Below are positions 24,211-24,584 of a DNA stretch of 24,584 nucleotides, in pieces. The notes under the pieces are model-generated. The model made no database searches, was not told where the DNA came from, and worked only from the letters and a program-made list of their open reading frames with translations. The stretch is from Caenibius sp964466155 (GTDB taxonomy: Bacteria > Pseudomonadota > Alphaproteobacteria > Sphingomonadales > Sphingomonadaceae). The DNA lies in the NCBI GenBank assembly GCA_964466155.1, contig CAYXMY010000037.1, positions 1-24,584 of the forward strand, read 5' to 3'. A program made the translations under genes and the position numbers. Numbering within the stretch: position 1 is the stretch's first letter; every line of letters starts with the position of its first letter.

Positions 24211-24389
24211 TTGCCAACAGACCTGCCGGCAGCATCAAGCCGGAGAAGTCTCAGCATATCGACCAGAGCCTCGCCAATATTCGCGAGGCGCTGCTGGGGC
24301 TGCGGTTCGGATCGATTGCCATCACTGTCCACGAGGACCGGATCGTGCAGATCGATGTGACAGAAAAGAAACGGCTCCAGTCCGGCTGA
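24207..24389 (+). CDS. Small DUF2292 (YezD-like) protein
   Basis: A 60-residue protein whose ATG overlaps the cysA stop as ATGA; GGAGGT lies 6 nt upstream, a near-perfect ribosome site. The second half carries the DUF2292 pattern: IREALLGLRFGSIAITVHEDRIVQIDVTEKKR, i.e. a short helix with LRFGS, then two beta strands with a V-x-Q-I core (residue span about 24-56). It has no signal peptide and no membrane segment. The family's function is not known to me. Its coupling to the sulfate importer ATPase suggests a role in sulfate uptake or its control, for example by binding CysA or sensing a sulfur metabolite; this is inference. Confidence 0.85.
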   Translation: MIANRPAGSIKPEKSQHIDQSLANIREALLGLRFGSIAITVHEDRIVQIDVTEKKRLQSG

Positions 24390-24430
24390 CACGCCGGGAA
24401 AAGAAAAATCCTTCCACCATTACAAGGTGC

Positions 24431-24440
24431 TGACCGGTCA
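24431..24440. repeat. 10-bp palindrome TGACCGGTCA
   Basis: A perfect 10-bp dyad, 38 bp before the last start codon and 41 bp after the DUF2292 stop. It may be an operator for the downstream exported-protein gene. There is no independent support. Confidence 0.3.
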
Positions 24441-24448
24441 ACCGGAGG

Positions 24449-24480
24449 CATCGTAAACTCAACCTTGGGAATTTACGATG
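24449..24480 (+). promoter_or_regulatory. 9-bp perfect inverted repeat including the start codon of the last gene
   Basis: CATCGTAAA (24449-24457) and TTTACGATG (24472-24480) are perfectly complementary with a 14-nt spacer. The right arm ends with the ATG at 24478-24480, and the weak Shine-Dalgarno GGGA (24467-24470) lies in the loop. In RNA this hairpin would hide the start codon; in DNA it could be a dyad operator. Which applies is unknown. Confidence 0.5.
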
Positions 24481-24584
24481 TTATTCCGTGTTATTCTACT
24501 CGCGGGGGCGGCAGGGGCCGCTCTCGCTTCCATCCCCGCAAGGGCCGCCGATACGCAAACCGCAGCGGCGGACGATCAGAAAAG
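24478..24584 (+). CDS. Exported protein, N-terminus only (partial, 3' end outside window)
   Basis: 35 codons are visible. The sequence is a typical Sec signal peptide: a short positive N-terminus (MLFR), a hydrophobic core (VILLAGAAGAALA) and a probable cleavage after ARA (residues 21-23), leaving a mature start of ADTQTAAADDQK. Sphingomonad TonB-dependent receptors and porins often start in this way, with a Thr/Ala/Asp-rich mature N-terminus, but too little is visible to name the family. It lies 88 bp after the DUF2292 stop and may belong to the same sulfur-uptake locus. The start codon is inside a perfect inverted repeat. Confidence 0.65.
   Translation, partial: MLFRVILLAGAAGAALASIPARAADTQTAAADDQK

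Noticed and set aside
24390..24430. Intrinsic terminator after the DUF2292 gene
   Set aside because: Only a 4-bp GGAA/TTCC pairing is present, without a stable stem or T-run.
24390..24477. SAM-type riboswitch before the last gene
   Set aside because: I could not find the conserved core of SAM-II or other sulfur-related riboswitches; only a simple dyad is visible.
1..24584. Mobile elements, prophage, CRISPR, toxin-antitoxin or defence genes
   Set aside because: I saw no transposase, integrase, terminal repeats, regular direct repeats or known defence domains. Gene content is housekeeping and metabolic, with uniform codon use.

Overview
The window is an ordinary, gene-dense, high-GC stretch of chromosome. 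It most likely comes from an alphaproteobacterium of the sphingomonad type (Novosphingobium/Sphingobium-like). This is inferred from the G+C-rich third codon positions, the RegB/RegA redox pair, a CyoABCD quinol oxidase operon with its own SURF1, and the DUF1214 protein. I see no mobile elements, phage genes, CRISPR arrays, tRNA or rRNA. All major reading frames look intact. Two genes are cut by the window edges.

Layout. (1) 1-5054, minus strand: a catabolic-looking cluster read in the order aldehyde dehydrogenase, DUF1214 protein, MFS transporter, second MFS transporter (cut at base 1). (2) 5055-5454: a non-coding divergent control region. (3) 5455-7797, plus: a membrane-anchored PAS-GGDEF-EAL cyclic-di-GMP protein whose stop codon overlaps the stop of a convergent LysR regulator (7794-8660, minus). 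The LysR gene diverges from wrbA (8780-9379, plus), with an inverted repeat between them. (4) A hairpin at 9389-9422 separates wrbA from a minus-strand respiratory operon, 16262 to 9441: cyoA-cyoB-cyoC-cyoD-surf1-regB-regA, with very short gaps or overlaps throughout. (5) 16424-17749, plus: an MHS-type MFS transporter divergent from cyoA and ending in a textbook intrinsic terminator. (6) 17945 to the right edge, plus: a sulfur-uptake region with an SLC13/TrkA-C permease, an Rrf2 regulator with four clustered cysteines, the sulfate ABC transporter sbp-cysT-cysW-cysA, a 60-residue DUF2292 protein coupled to cysA, and the first 35 codons of an exported protein.

How the parts fit. The cyo operon encodes a proton-pumping ubiquinol oxidase. 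All heme, CuB and quinol-site residues I could check against E. coli CyoB are present at a constant offset of +11. CyoA lacks the CuA ligands, so the substrate is quinol and not cytochrome c. RegB carries the GGxxNPF quinone-sensing motif and a candidate redox cysteine. An operon holding a quinol oxidase together with a quinone-sensing kinase suggests a closed feedback loop. In the sulfur region, an Rrf2 regulator with an Fe-S-like cysteine cluster sits between two anion uptake systems, which suggests sulfur- or Fe-S-responsive control.

I did not find a clear new multi-gene system. The best candidates for new biology are the DUF2292 protein attached to the sulfate importer, the four-cysteine Rrf2 regulator with its candidate operators, the dyad repeats upstream of cyo, and a perfect inverted repeat that contains the start codon of the last gene.
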